Made by a program: the position numbers and the translations under genes. 64,000 bases of DNA from NCBI GenBank assembly GCA_030645365.1, contig JAUSMB010000081.1:1-64000 (forward strand), written 5' to 3'. The notes under the pieces are model-generated. The model was not told the DNA's origin, made no database searches, and worked only from the letters and a program-made list of their open reading frames with translations. Origin of the DNA: Rugosibacter sp. GTDB taxonomy: Bacteria > Pseudomonadota > Gammaproteobacteria > Burkholderiales > Rhodocyclaceae. Below are positions 43,881 through 52,338 of the stretch, one piece after another. The stretch's first letter is position 1, and the number at the start of each line of letters is the position of its first letter.

Positions 43881-44491
43881 CAGACAACTCCTTTCGGCCA
43901 AGCCAGTAACGACACAAGATCGCTGCCCGGCCAGGCATGCGAATTCAAATCCAATGTTTTGCGCTCGGCATCCGCAGAAAACTCACCCCGCGTCATGGAA
44001 GCAAGAACCACGGCGTACTGAGCTGGGTCACGCACACGATTCAACCATCCGGAAAGCTGATTCATCGGCGCATCCAGGCCAGACAACTCATGCCGCATCC
44101 CGCTATCCGCCTGACGACTATGCCGCCCTTCGAGCACGACTCGCCAAGTTGGCTCCAACATGCTGCGCACAGCAAACACCGTTGCCGACCTGCCCAGCAC
44201 GGCCAGCGAACGGCCACGGGCAGAAGTCAGCGCATCCAGCATTGCACTCCAGCCGGCCGCATCATCTAGCGTCACCGTCTGATAAGCGAGACCAATCTGA
44301 CGCACGCCAGCAGCCATATCGGCACCCATCGCTGCATCTGCCTCAAACAAACAAAGACTGCCTTCTGCTTCAACCAAACCGCCTGCTACAGCATTGGTCG
44401 CCATGCCAAGCGACGTCAGTAGCGGTAACACAGCACCGCCACTCACCGTCGCCTGCAGAAATGTCCGCCGCGAAGATAGAGTTATGCTCAT
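43880..44491 (-). CDS. Tat-signal protein of unknown function, pch-linked
   Basis: 203 residues from the ATG at 44491. Longer in-frame starts (44530, 44521) exist without a better ribosome site. The N-terminus has a perfect twin-arginine motif SSRRTFLQ followed by a hydrophobic stretch and cleavage near AVAGG, so it is predicted to be exported folded. The rest has no recognised family. Tat export suggests a cofactor-binding or co-folded periplasmic protein. It is the first gene of the pch block and is coupled to the flavoprotein gene by a one-base overlap, so it may help assemble or export the flavocytochrome. Confidence 0.65.
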   Translation of the reverse strand: MSITLSSRRTFLQATVSGGAVLPLLTSLGMATNAVAGGLVEAEGSLCLFEADAAMGADMAAGVRQIGLAYQTVTLDDAAGWSAMLDALTSARGRSLAVLGRSATVFAVRSMLEPTWRVVLEGRHSRQADSGMRHELSGLDAPMNQLSGWLNRVRDPAQYAVVLASMTRGEFSADAERKTLDLNSHAWPGSDLVSLLAWPKGVV

Positions 44492-44762
44492 TGGTTTTTT
44501 CACTCCCACAAAATTATTCATGGCGCACATGAAAATAAAAACGATACCTTCTGCGCGCCATATCTTGATTATTATTTATTTGGTAAATAGGTACTCATCG
44601 GAGTTATTCCTGGAAGTACGCCATCCACCATCCTTGCAACACTAAAAAACTAGCGAGCCAACCGCACTCGTCTTGCCACTTCACAAATGATAAAAATGGA
44701 ATACCTATCCACACTCATTCAATATCGGCATTGAACAAACAAACTTAAAAGTTAAATGGAAC

Positions 44763-45590
44763 TTAGTCCGCCTCAAGCAAGAAATCAGTAACCAGCTTGG
44801 TAAAGCGGCTTGCATGCTCGATTTGCGTCCAGTGGCCACACTGTCCAAACACGTGCAGCTGTGACTTGGAAATCAACTCGAACAGTTTGAGAGAAGCGGA
44901 TAACGGAAGCACCTGATCTTCACGACCATGGATAATCAACGTGTCCTTTTGCAAGGCACGTAAATCTTCTTCGCGGCTGGCCAGCGCATCAACCCACCGC
45001 TGACGGGGTGCTGGGAACATGCTGGAAAACGCCTCTTGATACCCCGGGCGAATACTGGCCTCATAACGCAACCTGGCCAGTTCATCATTCACCAGGCTTC
45101 GGTCATAAGCGAAGATATCCATGATCTTGCGCATATTTTCAAATGAGGGCGTATAACCCCATACATCATCCAGCCCTTGGGTGAGCTTAAACGACGTACC
45201 CGCTGCGCCCATCAGCACTAATCGATTTACCCGCTCCGGCGCGCGGACGGCCAGCGCCAGCGCCAAGCCGCCGCCAAAAGAATTACCAACGATGTGCGCA
45301 CGCTCAATTTTTAGTGCATCCAGCAAACCCAGCGCATGGCTCACCCAGTTTTGCATGGAATACTCAACTCCAGCCGGGCGTTCTGTGTAACCAAAACCCA
45401 CCATATCAGGAGCAATTACGCGAAAGTTTTTGGACAGTACAGGCATGCTCAGGCGCCAATTGGCAAAGGCCGTAACGCCGGGACCCGAGCCGTGGATCAT
45501 CAATACGGGCTCCCCGCTGCCCTGGTCGTGATAGTTTGTTGCAATGCCGTTAGCGACAATAGATAAACCAATTTCGGGATTACTACTCAC
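44763..45590 (-). CDS. Alpha/beta hydrolase, meta-cleavage product hydrolase-like
   Basis: 275 residues. The nucleophile is Ser in HIVGNSFGGGLALALAVRAP near residue 106; the acid Asp is in IIHGREDQVLPLSASLK near residue 222; the His is in FGQCGHWTQIEHASRF near residue 252. IHGSGPGVTAFANWRLSMPV supplies the oxyanion loop. This is the pattern of DmpD/TodF/CumD hydrolases, which split 2-hydroxy-6-oxo-dienoates formed by extradiol ring cleavage. It fits the two extradiol dioxygenases at 54843 and 55857, though it lies about 9 kb away. A separate promoter is likely. Confidence 0.85.
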   Translation of the reverse strand: MSSNPEIGLSIVANGIATNYHDQGSGEPVLMIHGSGPGVTAFANWRLSMPVLSKNFRVIAPDMVGFGYTERPAGVEYSMQNWVSHALGLLDALKIERAHIVGNSFGGGLALALAVRAPERVNRLVLMGAAGTSFKLTQGLDDVWGYTPSFENMRKIMDIFAYDRSLVNDELARLRYEASIRPGYQEAFSSMFPAPRQRWVDALASREEDLRALQKDTLIIHGREDQVLPLSASLKLFELISKSQLHVFGQCGHWTQIEHASRFTKLVTDFLLEAD

Positions 45591-45906
45591 TGCGTCTCCT
45601 TTGCCAAGTTAATGACTAAATATTTAGTAAATTATTTTTCCTTATTTTAGCACAGAAAAGGACTGCATAAACCTCGCGAATAGCTTTTTTTGAAAATCTC
45701 CAGCAAATCAAATAAATATAAAGGTTTGCTCTGCACCACCCGTGCTACAGGCAACAGAATCAGTGCAAGCCATCATGCCCCTTATAATGCACTGCACCTT
45801 AATGGGCCACCAACACTACTGGGCTTAATGCACGCAACGCATCCGCTTGCAAAACCATATTCACATTTTCTTACTTGGACTGCCATCCTCTTTTTGTACG
45901 TACACC
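45591..45906. other. Divergent intergenic region with a perfect palindrome
   Basis: No convincing gene. It separates the minus-strand hydrolase from the plus-strand msbA. AT-rich DNA follows the hydrolase start, and a T-run lies near 45686. Plus-strand frames here (for example from 45690) overlap msbA and lack a ribosome site. Promoters for both directions are expected here, but no clear -35/-10 pair could be fixed. Confidence 0.5.
45615..45628. promoter_or_regulatory. Perfect 14-bp palindrome, candidate operator
   Basis: ACTAAATATTTAGT, a perfect palindrome, lies 25-38 bases upstream of the hydrolase start codon, where a repressor would block transcription. The half-site length suits TetR- or MarR-type proteins. 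No regulator gene is in the window. Confidence 0.45.
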
Positions 45907-47700
45907 ATGAAATCCAGCATTAACACGAGCTATTCCTCCGCACCACGTACCAATCGCGAGCTATATCTCCGCCTTCTGGGTTACGTGCGGCCCTACTGGC
46001 GCGTATTTGCGCTGGCCATTCTTTTTATGGCAATTGCCGCCGCCACTGAGCCGGTTTTCCCTGCGCTCATGAAGCCGCTGTTGGATAACGGCTTCGGCGG
46101 CAAAACAACCGGGGTATATAACCCATGGGTGCTACCACTGATCATTGTGGGCGTTTTTTTGTTGCGCGGCGTGTTCGGTTTTTGTGCCGACTATGCGCTT
46201 GCATGGGTTTCCAACAAGGTAGTGCTCGACCTACGCAATGCCATGTTCAAACGCTTGGTACAACTGCCCACCACATTTTTTGACAACCAGTCGTCGGGCG
46301 CGGTCATGTCACGCATCGCCTACGATGTCACCGGCGTAACCGGTGCGGCCACGGGTGTGCTGACCATTTTGGTTAAAGACACGCTCGCAGTCGTCGGATT
46401 ATTGAGCTGGATGTTTTATCTGAACTGGATGCTGAGCCTGATTGCGTTAATCATGATCCCCGCCATTGCGCTGGCAGTACTCAGTTTCAGCAAACGCTTA
46501 CGCGCTACCAGTCGCGGTGTACAGCGCGCCATGGGCGAGATCATGCATGTGCTCGAGGAAAGTATTGAAGCCCATAAAGTGGTCAAAATTTTTGGCGGTC
46601 AATCCTATGAAGGACGACGGTTTGCTGACGCCAGCGGCACACAGCGCAGCCAGGCCATGCGCCAAACCATTGCTGCGGCAGCCCTCGGCCCGATCGTGCA
46701 ACTGTTTGCCGCCCTGGCACTGGCGACGATTATTACAGTTGCCATACAGCAATCCACTACCAGCGATCAAACCACCGTGGGTGGCTTTGTGTCGTTTATT
46801 ACCGCCATGCTGATGCTGCTGGCCCCACTCAAACGGCTGACAGATATTAACGCGCCGCTGCAACGCGGGCTGGCAGCCGCCGAAAGCGTATTCGACTTGA
46901 TCAATCAGGCACCTGAAGATGATTTTGGCACCACCATTCTCGGGCGCGCCAACGGCAATATCATATTTCGCGATGTTCATCTGCGCTACCCCGATGCCTC
47001 CCGTGAAGCCTTGGCGGGCATTAACCTGACGCTGCCTGCAGGAAAAACCGTTGCGCTAGTGGGCACATCAGGCAGCGGTAAAACTTCATTGGCGAATTTA
47101 TTGCCTCGCTTTTATCACCCCACATCCGGCGAAATATTGATTGACGGCCACTCGATCGAAACATTAACCCTTGCCTCATTACGCGCGAACATTGCCCTAG
47201 TGTCGCAGGATGTCGTGCTCTTTAATGACACAGTTGCCGCCAATATTATGTATGGCCTGCAGGGTGTCACACAAGAATCCCTAGAGCAGGCGGCACGTGC
47301 AGCGCATGCGCTGGAATTCATCGAAAACATGCCACAAGGTTTTGCCACACTGATCGGCGAAAATGGCGTGAAGCTCTCGGGCGGACAACGCCAGCGATTA
47401 GCGATTGCGCGCGCGATCCTGAAAAATGCGCCGATCTTGATTCTCGATGAAGCAACGTCTGCACTCGATACGGAATCCGAACGACACGTTCAGGCGGCGC
47501 TGGACGTATTGATGAAAAACCGCACCACGCTGGTGGTCGCCCACCGCTTATCTACCATCGAACATGCCGATCGCATTATCGTGCTAGAAGCCGGACGCAT
47601 TGTTGAAGAAGGCTGTCACGCCGAGTTACTCGCAAAAAATGCGGCGTATGCCAACTTTTACCGTATGCAAAGAACCACCGAAAATCAACAACTCTCGTGA
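45907..47700 (+). CDS. msbA: Lipid A/lipid-linked glycan ABC exporter, MsbA-like
   Basis: 597 residues from the ATG at 45907; a longer start at 45847 would add an atypical N-terminus. Six membrane segments (about 25-310) begin RLLGYVRPYWRVFALAILFM. The nucleotide-binding domain has Walker A VGTSGSGKTSLANLLPRFY, the signature LSGGQRQRLAIARAIL and Walker B ILILDEATSALD, then AHRLSTIEHADRIIVLEAGR. It flips lipid A or a related lipid from the inner to outer face of the inner membrane. Two envelope genes follow on the same strand, the first overlapping its stop. Confidence 0.9.
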   Translation: MKSSINTSYSSAPRTNRELYLRLLGYVRPYWRVFALAILFMAIAAATEPVFPALMKPLLDNGFGGKTTGVYNPWVLPLIIVGVFLLRGVFGFCADYALAWVSNKVVLDLRNAMFKRLVQLPTTFFDNQSSGAVMSRIAYDVTGVTGAATGVLTILVKDTLAVVGLLSWMFYLNWMLSLIALIMIPAIALAVLSFSKRLRATSRGVQRAMGEIMHVLEESIEAHKVVKIFGGQSYEGRRFADASGTQRSQAMRQTIAAAALGPIVQLFAALALATIITVAIQQSTTSDQTTVGGFVSFITAMLMLLAPLKRLTDINAPLQRGLAAAESVFDLINQAPEDDFGTTILGRANGNIIFRDVHLRYPDASREALAGINLTLPAGKTVALVGTSGSGKTSLANLLPRFYHPTSGEILIDGHSIETLTLASLRANIALVSQDVVLFNDTVAANIMYGLQGVTQESLEQAARAAHALEFIENMPQGFATLIGENGVKLSGGQRQRLAIARAILKNAPILILDEATSALDTESERHVQAALDVLMKNRTTLVVAHRLSTIEHADRIIVLEAGRIVEEGCHAELLAKNAAYANFYRMQRTTENQQLS

Positions 47701-48791
47701 CCATAAAAATACTGCACACAGAATCATCGCTCGGCTGGGGCGGTCAAGAAAACCGCACGCTCAATGAGCTGACTGGTCTGCGCGCCTTGGGATATCAGCC
47801 GTTGCTGGCCTGCCCGCCCAACGCTCGCTTAGGTGCGCGAGCGCGCGAAGCAGGTTTTGAAGTGATAGATATTGCCATGCGCGGCGCGCTCGACTTGCCC
47901 GCACTGTGGAAGCTGCGCCACTTGATGGCCTCGCGCCGCATCGACATCGTGAACACCCACAGCGGACGCGACACCCAGTTAGCGGGCATGGCCGCACGCA
48001 CGTTGGGCCGGCAGCGGCCACGTATCGTGCGCACGCGGCATCTGGCGCTGCCGATTTCTTCCCTGTTCAGCTATGTCACGCTGCCGGATCATGTCGTCAC
48101 AGTCAGCCGCTTTGTCGCAAGTTACCTCGCCTCGGCCAAGGTGCCGATGGAACGCATTACCGCCGTACCCACAGGCATCGACCTGAGCCGTTATCAAACC
48201 ACGACACCTGGCAGCTTACGCAAAGAGCTTGGCTTAGCCGATAGCACGCCGCTCATCGGCACTGTGGCAATTTTGCGCCGCAAAAAAGGGCACGCCGAAT
48301 TGATTGAAGCCGTACCGACCGTGCTGAAAAAATTTCCTGACGCACACTTTGTTTTTGCCGGTGACGGCCCACAGACAGACAACTTGAATCAACGCATCAC
48401 TGAACTTGGTTTAACCCGTAATGTGCATCTGCTTGGCTTGCGTCGTGATGTCGTCAATGTACTTGCCTCGCTCGATTTGTTTATCCTGCCCACGCATCAA
48501 GAAGCGCTGGGCACGGCCTTTATTGAAGCTGCCGCCATGGGCGTGCCTGCCATCGCCAGCCACGTGGATGGTGTGCCCGAAGTTGTTTGCGATGGCAAAA
48601 CCGGGCTGCTCGTCCCCGTTGGTGACAGCGCAGCCATTGCCGCCAGCATCATCCGCCTGCTGGCAGACACCCCTTTGCGAGAAGCTATGAGCGCAGCCGC
48701 ACGGCCGTGGGTAGAAGCACATTACTCGCGCGAAGTGATGGTCGAGGGCATGCTAGCCGTGTATCAAAAACTGCTGGCTGCAAAAATCTGA
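47697..48791 (+). CDS. Glycosyltransferase family 4
   Basis: 364 residues. The start is a GTG at 47697 that overlaps the msbA stop (GTGA). The N-terminal domain opens ILHTESSLGWGGQENRTLNE and has VNTHSGRDTQLAG; the C-terminal domain has GTVAILRRKKGHAELIEAVP, FVFAGDGPQTDNLNQRI and FILPTHQEALGTAFIEAAAM, the last with the E-x7-E nucleotide-sugar site. It is probably a lipopolysaccharide core or related glycolipid glycosyltransferase, given its link to msbA. The acceptor and sugar cannot be named. Confidence 0.85.
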   Translation: MTIKILHTESSLGWGGQENRTLNELTGLRALGYQPLLACPPNARLGARAREAGFEVIDIAMRGALDLPALWKLRHLMASRRIDIVNTHSGRDTQLAGMAARTLGRQRPRIVRTRHLALPISSLFSYVTLPDHVVTVSRFVASYLASAKVPMERITAVPTGIDLSRYQTTTPGSLRKELGLADSTPLIGTVAILRRKKGHAELIEAVPTVLKKFPDAHFVFAGDGPQTDNLNQRITELGLTRNVHLLGLRRDVVNVLASLDLFILPTHQEALGTAFIEAAAMGVPAIASHVDGVPEVVCDGKTGLLVPVGDSAAIAASIIRLLADTPLREAMSAAARPWVEAHYSREVMVEGMLAVYQKLLAAKI

Positions 48792-48794
48792 TCC

Positions 48795-49646
48795 ATGAAA
48801 ACGGCGCAGGGCATCCCAGTCTTGATGTACCACCATGTGAGCCCAAGCCCGGGCCTTGTGACCGTCTCGCCTGCAACATTTCACGCGCAAATCGCCTGGC
48901 TTGCCAAACACAACTACCGCAGCATAGGTGCCGATGATCTGGCGGCCTTTCTAGATGGCAAGCCGCTGCCTGAAAAATCCGTCATGATCACCTTTGATGA
49001 TGGCTATCTCGACAACTATCTTTACGCACATCCGATATTGCAGGCATTCGGATTTAAAGCGGTGTTATTTATCATCACCGGCTGGCTAGGTGAAGGCAAG
49101 CCGCGTGAGCCGGTGCATCATCATTCAAGAAAAGTCGGCGCTGGTGATACGGCGTACAACACGGCACTCACCCCATCCCATCGCACCTGCATGGAAAAAA
49201 TTGCTGCCAGACAAGCCGATGAGGTCATGCTGCGCTGGAGCGAAGTGGCCGAAATGAAGGCAGCAGGCAGCTTTGAATTTCATTCCCACACCCACACTCA
49301 TCAACGCTGGGATCGCTTGATAGGCAACCCGCAAGAGCGTCGCATAAAACTAGCTGAAGATTTGGCCGCTTCACGCGCGGCGCTAGAAGCGCATCTGGGC
49401 AGCGCATCGCCGCACCTGTGCTGGCCGCAAGGCTACTTTGATGCCGATTACCAAGCGGTGGCACATGGCGCGGGATTCACTCATCTTTACACCGTGAATA
49501 AAGAAACCTGCACCGCAAAGACACTCATTGCCGCCATTCCCCGCGTGGTGGTGAAAGATCGTGCAGATGGGTGGTTTGGGCGGCGTCTATGGCTTTATCG
49601 CCATCCAATGCTCACGCGCGCTTACCTCGCTTTACGTGGCAGTTAA
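48795..49646 (+). CDS. Polysaccharide deacetylase, msbA-linked
   Basis: 283 residues. PVLMYHHVSPSPGLVTVSPA starts the protein, ITFDDGYLDNY (about residue 62) is NodB motif 1 and FEFHSHTHTHQRWD (about 155) is motif 2. It would deacetylate a sugar of lipopolysaccharide or of its lipid-linked precursor. The gene starts three bases after the glycosyltransferase stop. Between the two motifs the loop after GWLGEGKPREP contains repeat copy 9, coding for RKVGAGDTAY, an insertion that does not look like the rest of the domain. Confidence 0.83.
   Translation: MKTAQGIPVLMYHHVSPSPGLVTVSPATFHAQIAWLAKHNYRSIGADDLAAFLDGKPLPEKSVMITFDDGYLDNYLYAHPILQAFGFKAVLFIITGWLGEGKPREPVHHHSRKVGAGDTAYNTALTPSHRTCMEKIAARQADEVMLRWSEVAEMKAAGSFEFHSHTHTHQRWDRLIGNPQERRIKLAEDLAASRAALEAHLGSASPHLCWPQGYFDADYQAVAHGAGFTHLYTVNKETCTAKTLIAAIPRVVVKDRADGWFGRRLWLYRHPMLTRAYLALRGS
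49129..49154 (+). repeat. Dispersed 26-bp repeat, copy 9
   Basis: GAAAAGTCGGCGCTGG, then TGAT, then ACGGCG: a perfect match to both conserved blocks. It is in frame inside the msbA-linked deacetylase gene, giving KVGAGDTA. Confidence 0.9.
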
Positions 49647-49667
49647 TGCCATCAATGGGAAACGTCT

Positions 49668-50384
49668 TTACGCAGCGTGCGTCAGTCCGCCTTCCACGAG
49701 AATATCCTGCCCTGTGATATAGCCGCCTCCCGATGAGAGCAGAAACGCAACGGTTTCGGCAATTTCATCCACCCGACCAGCACGGGCCATGGGAATCATC
49801 GTGCACGTCGCTTCATCTACCGGAAAACTGTCAATAAAACCCGGCAAGACGTTGTTCATGCGTATGCCTGCAGCCGCATAGCGTGTCGCATACAGCTTGG
49901 TAAAGCTCGACAAAGCGGCGCGAATGGCTGAAGAAATAGGATAACCCGGTGTAGGCTCCTTCGCGCCGTAGGTGGAAATATTCACCATCGCCCCACCACG
50001 CTGGCTCTCGAAAATCGGCGTCACCAGCCGCGACATGCGCACCACATTCAACAGCAAAAGATCAAGCGCGGCATGCCAGTCATCATCGCTCAAAACCAGC
50101 AACTCTCCGCTCGCCGCATGGCCTGTATTATTTACTACGGCATCAATGCGGCCATAGGTCGCCAGTGCCAGATCAACCAGCCGTTTGAGATCATCCGGTT
50201 CAGTCACCGAGCCTTGCAAACCAACGCCGCCTAACTCCTTCGCCAAGTGAATGACGCGCTCGGAGCGCGCCATCAAAACCACTTGATAACCGCGTGCGGC
50301 CAAGGTGTGGGCACATGCCGCGCCCATACCTTGAGAAGCCGCCGTGATGATGGCCACTTTATTGTCTCTGGTCAGCTCGCTCAT
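49668..50384 (-). CDS. SDR family protein lacking the canonical YxxxK
   Basis: 238 residues. ITAASQGMGAACAHTLAARG is the nucleotide site and VVNNTGHAAS the NNAG-like motif. The catalytic Ser is in VNISTYGA, but the Tyr/Lys segment reads GYPISSAIRAALSSFTKLYA, so the Lys four residues after the Tyr is missing. This form is seen in a divergent group of SDRs with MNNVLPGFIDSFP downstream, as here. The function is unclear: it may use another Lys or be non-catalytic. It starts the region-5 catabolic block, converging on the deacetylase gene. Confidence 0.75.
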   Translation of the reverse strand: MSELTRDNKVAIITAASQGMGAACAHTLAARGYQVVLMARSERVIHLAKELGGVGLQGSVTEPDDLKRLVDLALATYGRIDAVVNNTGHAASGELLVLSDDDWHAALDLLLLNVVRMSRLVTPIFESQRGGAMVNISTYGAKEPTPGYPISSAIRAALSSFTKLYATRYAAAGIRMNNVLPGFIDSFPVDEATCTMIPMARAGRVDEIAETVAFLLSSGGGYITGQDILVEGGLTHAA

Positions 50385-50402
50385 GCAAAACTCCTGGTGA
50401 AA

Positions 50403-51827
50403 TCAGGCAGGCAACTGCAGCGACTTGTACTGGAGAAACTCTTCTATCCCATAGCGCCCCATTTCGCGGCCCAGGCCTGATTGTTTATAACCCCCAAACG
50501 GTGCTTCGATATTAAAAGCGCCACCATTGATTTCCACCTGGCCGGTTTGCAAACGACGCGCAACTTTTTGCGCACGCGCTGCATCAGATGACCACACCGC
50601 CCCTGACAACCCATAGGCCGTGCCATTGGCAATGGCAATCGCTTCTTCTTCATCGCGGCAGGTAATGATGCAAAGCACCGGGCCGAAAATTTCTTCCTGG
50701 GCAATCACGCTATCGGGTGCAACGCGACCAAAAATAGTAGGTTGAACATAACAGCCACGATCAAGCTCCGCAGGACGATCCGGGCCGCCACACAACAGAT
50801 CGGCGCCTTGTGCAATGCCTTGGCGAATCATGCTCACTACGCGATCACGCTGAGCGGTAGACACCAAGGGGCCCAATTTTGCGGTGTCTCCCATGGGGTC
50901 GCCCACCGTGAAGCGAGCCGCCACTTCGGTGGCGATCTTTGCCGCTTCGGCATATCGCGCCTCTGGCACAATCAGACGCGTCAGTGCCAGGCACGTTTGG
51001 CCAGAATTCAGAAAACAGGAATTCACCGTTGCGCGCACCGCCGCTTCAAGATCAGCATCATCCAATACCACCGCAGCAGATTTGCCGCCCAATTCCAGTG
51101 TCACGCGCTTCATGCGCTCAGCTGCCAGCGCGCCAATGCGTGCACCTGCGCGGGTTGAGCCGGTCATGGAAATTAAATTGACATCGGGGTGCGTCACCAG
51201 CGCTTCGCCAGCGGTCGGGCCATAACCCGTGATCAAATTAAAAACACCCGGCGGCAAACCGGCCTCTTGAATAATGTCAGCGAGCACAAACGCCGCCAGT
51301 GGGGCGACTTCAGAGGGTTTCCAAACCACGGTGCACCCCGTGGCGAGCGCAGGCCCAAGTTTCGTGGCAATCTGGAACAATGGATAATTCCACGGCGTAA
51401 TGCATGCTGCTACACCGACGGGTTCTCGCAGCACTAAAGAGTTGCCAACGCGCTCTTCAAAAACGAATTCCCGCGCATGGCGAGCGCACACTTCAAGAAT
51501 CTGGATCGGCAAACCCACCTGCATGCGACGGCCCATTTTTCGCGGCATACCAATATCTGAGGCGATGAGATCGGTCAGCTTCTCAGTGTGCGCTTTTAAG
51601 CCTGCGCAAATGCGATCGATAAAGTCAGCACGCACTGCTGGCGATGTTGTGCTCCACGCGGCTTGCGCATCTCGCGCTGCGACGACAGCACGGTTGACAT
51701 CCACCGCATCCGCGTCCGGTATCACGCCTAATGCCTCATCCGTTGCCGGGTTGAAAACATCAATGGTGGCCGTCGCATGCGGGGTAACCCAATCGCCATT
51801 GATAAAGAATTTATTTTTGATATGCAT
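50403..51827 (-). CDS. Aldehyde dehydrogenase
   Basis: 474 residues. NAD site SMTGSTRAGARIGALAAERM, catalytic Glu in TLELGGKSAAVVLDD, catalytic Cys in LNSGQTCLALTRLIVPEARY (about residue 280) and the C-terminal INGGAFNIEAPFGGYKQSGL. This is the general aldehyde dehydrogenase type rather than the hydroxybenzaldehyde type found at 40411. It probably oxidises an aliphatic or semialdehyde intermediate, for example after ring cleavage. It lies 18 bases upstream of the SDR gene on the same strand. Confidence 0.85.
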   Translation of the reverse strand: MHIKNKFFINGDWVTPHATATIDVFNPATDEALGVIPDADAVDVNRAVVAARDAQAAWSTTSPAVRADFIDRICAGLKAHTEKLTDLIASDIGMPRKMGRRMQVGLPIQILEVCARHAREFVFEERVGNSLVLREPVGVAACITPWNYPLFQIATKLGPALATGCTVVWKPSEVAPLAAFVLADIIQEAGLPPGVFNLITGYGPTAGEALVTHPDVNLISMTGSTRAGARIGALAAERMKRVTLELGGKSAAVVLDDADLEAAVRATVNSCFLNSGQTCLALTRLIVPEARYAEAAKIATEVAARFTVGDPMGDTAKLGPLVSTAQRDRVVSMIRQGIAQGADLLCGGPDRPAELDRGCYVQPTIFGRVAPDSVIAQEEIFGPVLCIITCRDEEEAIAIANGTAYGLSGAVWSSDAARAQKVARRLQTGQVEINGGAFNIEAPFGGYKQSGLGREMGRYGIEEFLQYKSLQLPA

Positions 51828-51853
51828 CGCTTATTTTTTCGGAAAAATGAAAA

Positions 51854-52327
51854 TCAGGATTTTGCCTTGATCAACCGTGTGGGGTTGTAGGTCAGCACCA
51901 CCTCACCCTTTTGATTAACCACTTGATTCATGGTCTGCACCACGCCTCGCCCCGGTTTTGAGCTTGGGCGAACCATGATCACTTCGCATTCCACATGGAT
52001 CGTATCGCCCACGCAAGTAGATGCCGGAATCTTGATCTCGGCACCCAAAAAAGCCATGCCGGTATCCTGCATGGAAGGCATCAGCAAGCCTTCGGCAAAC
52101 GAATAGACTAGCGCACCGGGCACGACGCGACCTTTGAGCAGCATGCCTTCGCGATCTTCGGTGTTGGTAAAGAGTTCTTCGGTAAACCAGGCCAGGTTAA
52201 CAAAATTCACCAGGTCGGCTTCTGTCACGGTACGACCGCGCGTTCTGAAACAATAACCCAAGGCAAACTCTTCAAAATGCATGCCGCCACCAATCAATAC
52301 GTGTCCCGCTTTATCCGTTTTTTTCAT
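51854..52327 (-). CDS. MaoC-like hot-dog dehydratase
   Basis: 157 residues from the ATG at 52327, which follows the thiolase stop. A longer ORF would start inside that gene. The hot-dog fold is suggested by FALGYCFRTRGRTVTEADLV, LLKGRVVPGALVYSFAEGLL and GDTIHVECEVIMVRPSSKPG. The usual Asp/His catalytic pair of R-hydratases is not clear: the sequence reads FVNLAWFTEELFTN where the Asp and His are expected. It may be a CoA-ester hydratase of an unusual type or a binding protein. Its neighbours are thiolase and aldehyde dehydrogenase. Confidence 0.75.
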   Translation of the reverse strand: MKKTDKAGHVLIGGGMHFEEFALGYCFRTRGRTVTEADLVNFVNLAWFTEELFTNTEDREGMLLKGRVVPGALVYSFAEGLLMPSMQDTGMAFLGAEIKIPASTCVGDTIHVECEVIMVRPSSKPGRGVVQTMNQVVNQKGEVVLTYNPTRLIKAKS

Positions 52328-52338
52328 GACGATGTTCT

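Noticed and set aside
44664-44678. Sigma-54-like promoter (TGGCA-N-TGC, GG and GC ten bases apart) upstream of the Tat-signal gene
   Set aside because: The -12 element reads GTGCG rather than TTGCA/T and no enhancer-binding protein gene or site is seen nearby; such matches are frequent by chance.
45690-45923. 77-codon frame before msbA
   Set aside because: No ribosome site, overlaps the msbA start in another frame, low-complexity His-rich product.
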